Shown here: positions 63,515 through 64,000 of the stretch, piece by piece | Position numbering within the stretch: position 1 is the first letter of the stretch | Layout of the letters: each line of letters starts with the position of its first letter | Source: Thiocystis violascens | GTDB lineage: Bacteria; Pseudomonadota; Gammaproteobacteria; Chromatiales; Chromatiaceae | DNA length: 64,000 nt | NCBI GenBank assembly: GCA_020721065.1 | Contig: DYNM01000007.1 | Span: 1 to 64,000, forward strand | Direction of reading: 5' to 3' | Notes under the pieces: model-generated | The model's input: only the letters and a program-made list of their open reading frames with translations | What the model was told of the DNA's origin: nothing | Database searches by the model: none | Made by a program: the position numbers and the translations under genes

Positions 63515-64000
63515 TTAACGTTCACTGATGCGCTTTAATAATAACAGCGCACTGCTAATAAATAATAACGGCGGAATCATTGCCGCGAGAAAGGGATTCA
63601 TGCCGAATAACAGCGCCAAATAAGCCAAGGTGCGGCTGATGACGTAATAAAAAATGCCAATTAAAATGCCAATAAACAGTCGTCGCCCCATGCCCGTGCT
63701 GCGCGATGAACCCAGCAATAACGGCGTCGCCAATAAAATCATCGACAACGTCAGCAGCGGATGTACCACCTTGCCCCAAAATACCACCGCATATCGGCTC
63801 GTATCTTGTTGATTCAGCATCATAAAACGGATGTAGCGATACAGCGCCCACACCGGCAGCAGTTGTGGATCAGCAATCACGATTTTGAGTAATTCCGGGT
63901 TGAGCAGCGATTCCCAACGCATCTGCGCGAGGCGCTCCACCGTCACCCCCGCTGCGCTGACGCGACTGCGGGCGATGTCGGTCAATTGCCAGCCGCCAGC
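63515..64000 (-). CDS. lptG: LPS export permease LptG, C-terminal part (cut by window end)
   Basis: The frame stays open through 64000 (AGGWQLTDIARS...), so the 5' end is outside the window; about 161 residues are present. SLLNPELLKIVIADPQLLPVWALYRYIRFM, VVFWGKVVHPLLTLSMILLATPLLLG and GRRLFIGILIGIFYYVISRTLAYLALLFGMNP with three membrane helices are typical of YjgP/YjgQ permeases. The order next to lnt and the helix pattern favour LptG over LptF. It works with LptBFC to extract lipopolysaccharide from the inner membrane. Confidence 0.88.
   Translation of the reverse strand, partial: AGGWQLTDIARSRVSAAGVTVERLAQMRWESLLNPELLKIVIADPQLLPVWALYRYIRFMMLNQQDTSRYAVVFWGKVVHPLLTLSMILLATPLLLGSSRSTGMGRRLFIGILIGIFYYVISRTLAYLALLFGMNPFLAAMIPPLLFISSALLLLKRISER

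Overview
The window looks like chromosome of a gammaproteobacterium with an autotrophic, facultatively anaerobic life style, plausibly a sulfur oxidiser of the Chromatiales/Thiotrichales type. The basis is form II RuBisCO with its activase subunit CbbQ, a class III (anaerobic) ribonucleotide reductase, FeoABC ferrous-iron uptake, and a set of gammaproteobacterial household genes (fabA, mlaA, lptG, lnt, mpl-ubiX, holC, iscR-cysE, yicC-rph-rdgB-proC-yggT-yggU). The genus cannot be named from the sequence alone. There are no rRNA genes, no tRNA gene I could recognise and no CRISPR array.

Layout. 1-4180: unknown lipoprotein, cbbQ and cbbM, all on the minus strand. 4380-10403: a glycan-type cluster with two glycosyltransferases bracketing an AT-rich block. 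That block holds E1-alpha and E1-beta of a 2-oxoacid dehydrogenase, a lipoyl/E3-binding protein fused to a NeuD/PglD-type sugar acyltransferase, and a TylF-like methyltransferase. 10427-13827: mlaA, RNase T, an L,D-transpeptidase. 13824-18224: class III ribonucleotide reductase. The catalytic gene carries two inteins, and its glycyl-radical tail is a separate 63-residue gene. 18619-27037: spoT-rpoZ-gmk-yicC, a Ser/Thr kinase, rph-rdgB-proC-yggT-yggU. 27090-31480: two overlapping hybrid histidine kinases. 31581-38003: cold-shock protein with a long leader, tsaB-holC-HDOD, fabA, proS, a PilZ protein. 38120-41594: ilvIHC. 41672-46312: lytic transglycosylase, membrane protein, mpl-ubiX-kinase. 46475-55204: an accessory island with a six-gene minus-strand operon of unknown function (membrane protein, small protein, AAA ATPase, Sel1-histidine kinase, receiver-like protein, Nudix-like protein) and a KilA-N phage-type gene. 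55532-64000: iscR-cysE, tatD-tcdA, feoAABC, lnt, and the 3' part of lptG.

The most unusual points are as follows. (1) A predicted E2-like protein has its acyltransferase domain replaced by a sugar acyltransferase and is encoded with its own E1 pair. This suggests direct acyl transfer from lipoyl to a sugar. (2) NrdD has two inteins and a detached glycyl-radical subunit. (3) The AAA/Sel1-kinase/receiver/Nudix operon resembles a signalling or conflict system that I cannot match to a named one. (4) A heptamer-bordered palindromic repeat family sits in frame inside lnt, between tcdA and feoC, and as half-copies at the ends of mpl and lnt. Base composition is patchy: the 5.7-9.5 kb block is clearly AT-rich by eye against GC-rich neighbours. 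Functional statements are from motif reading only; no database search was run.
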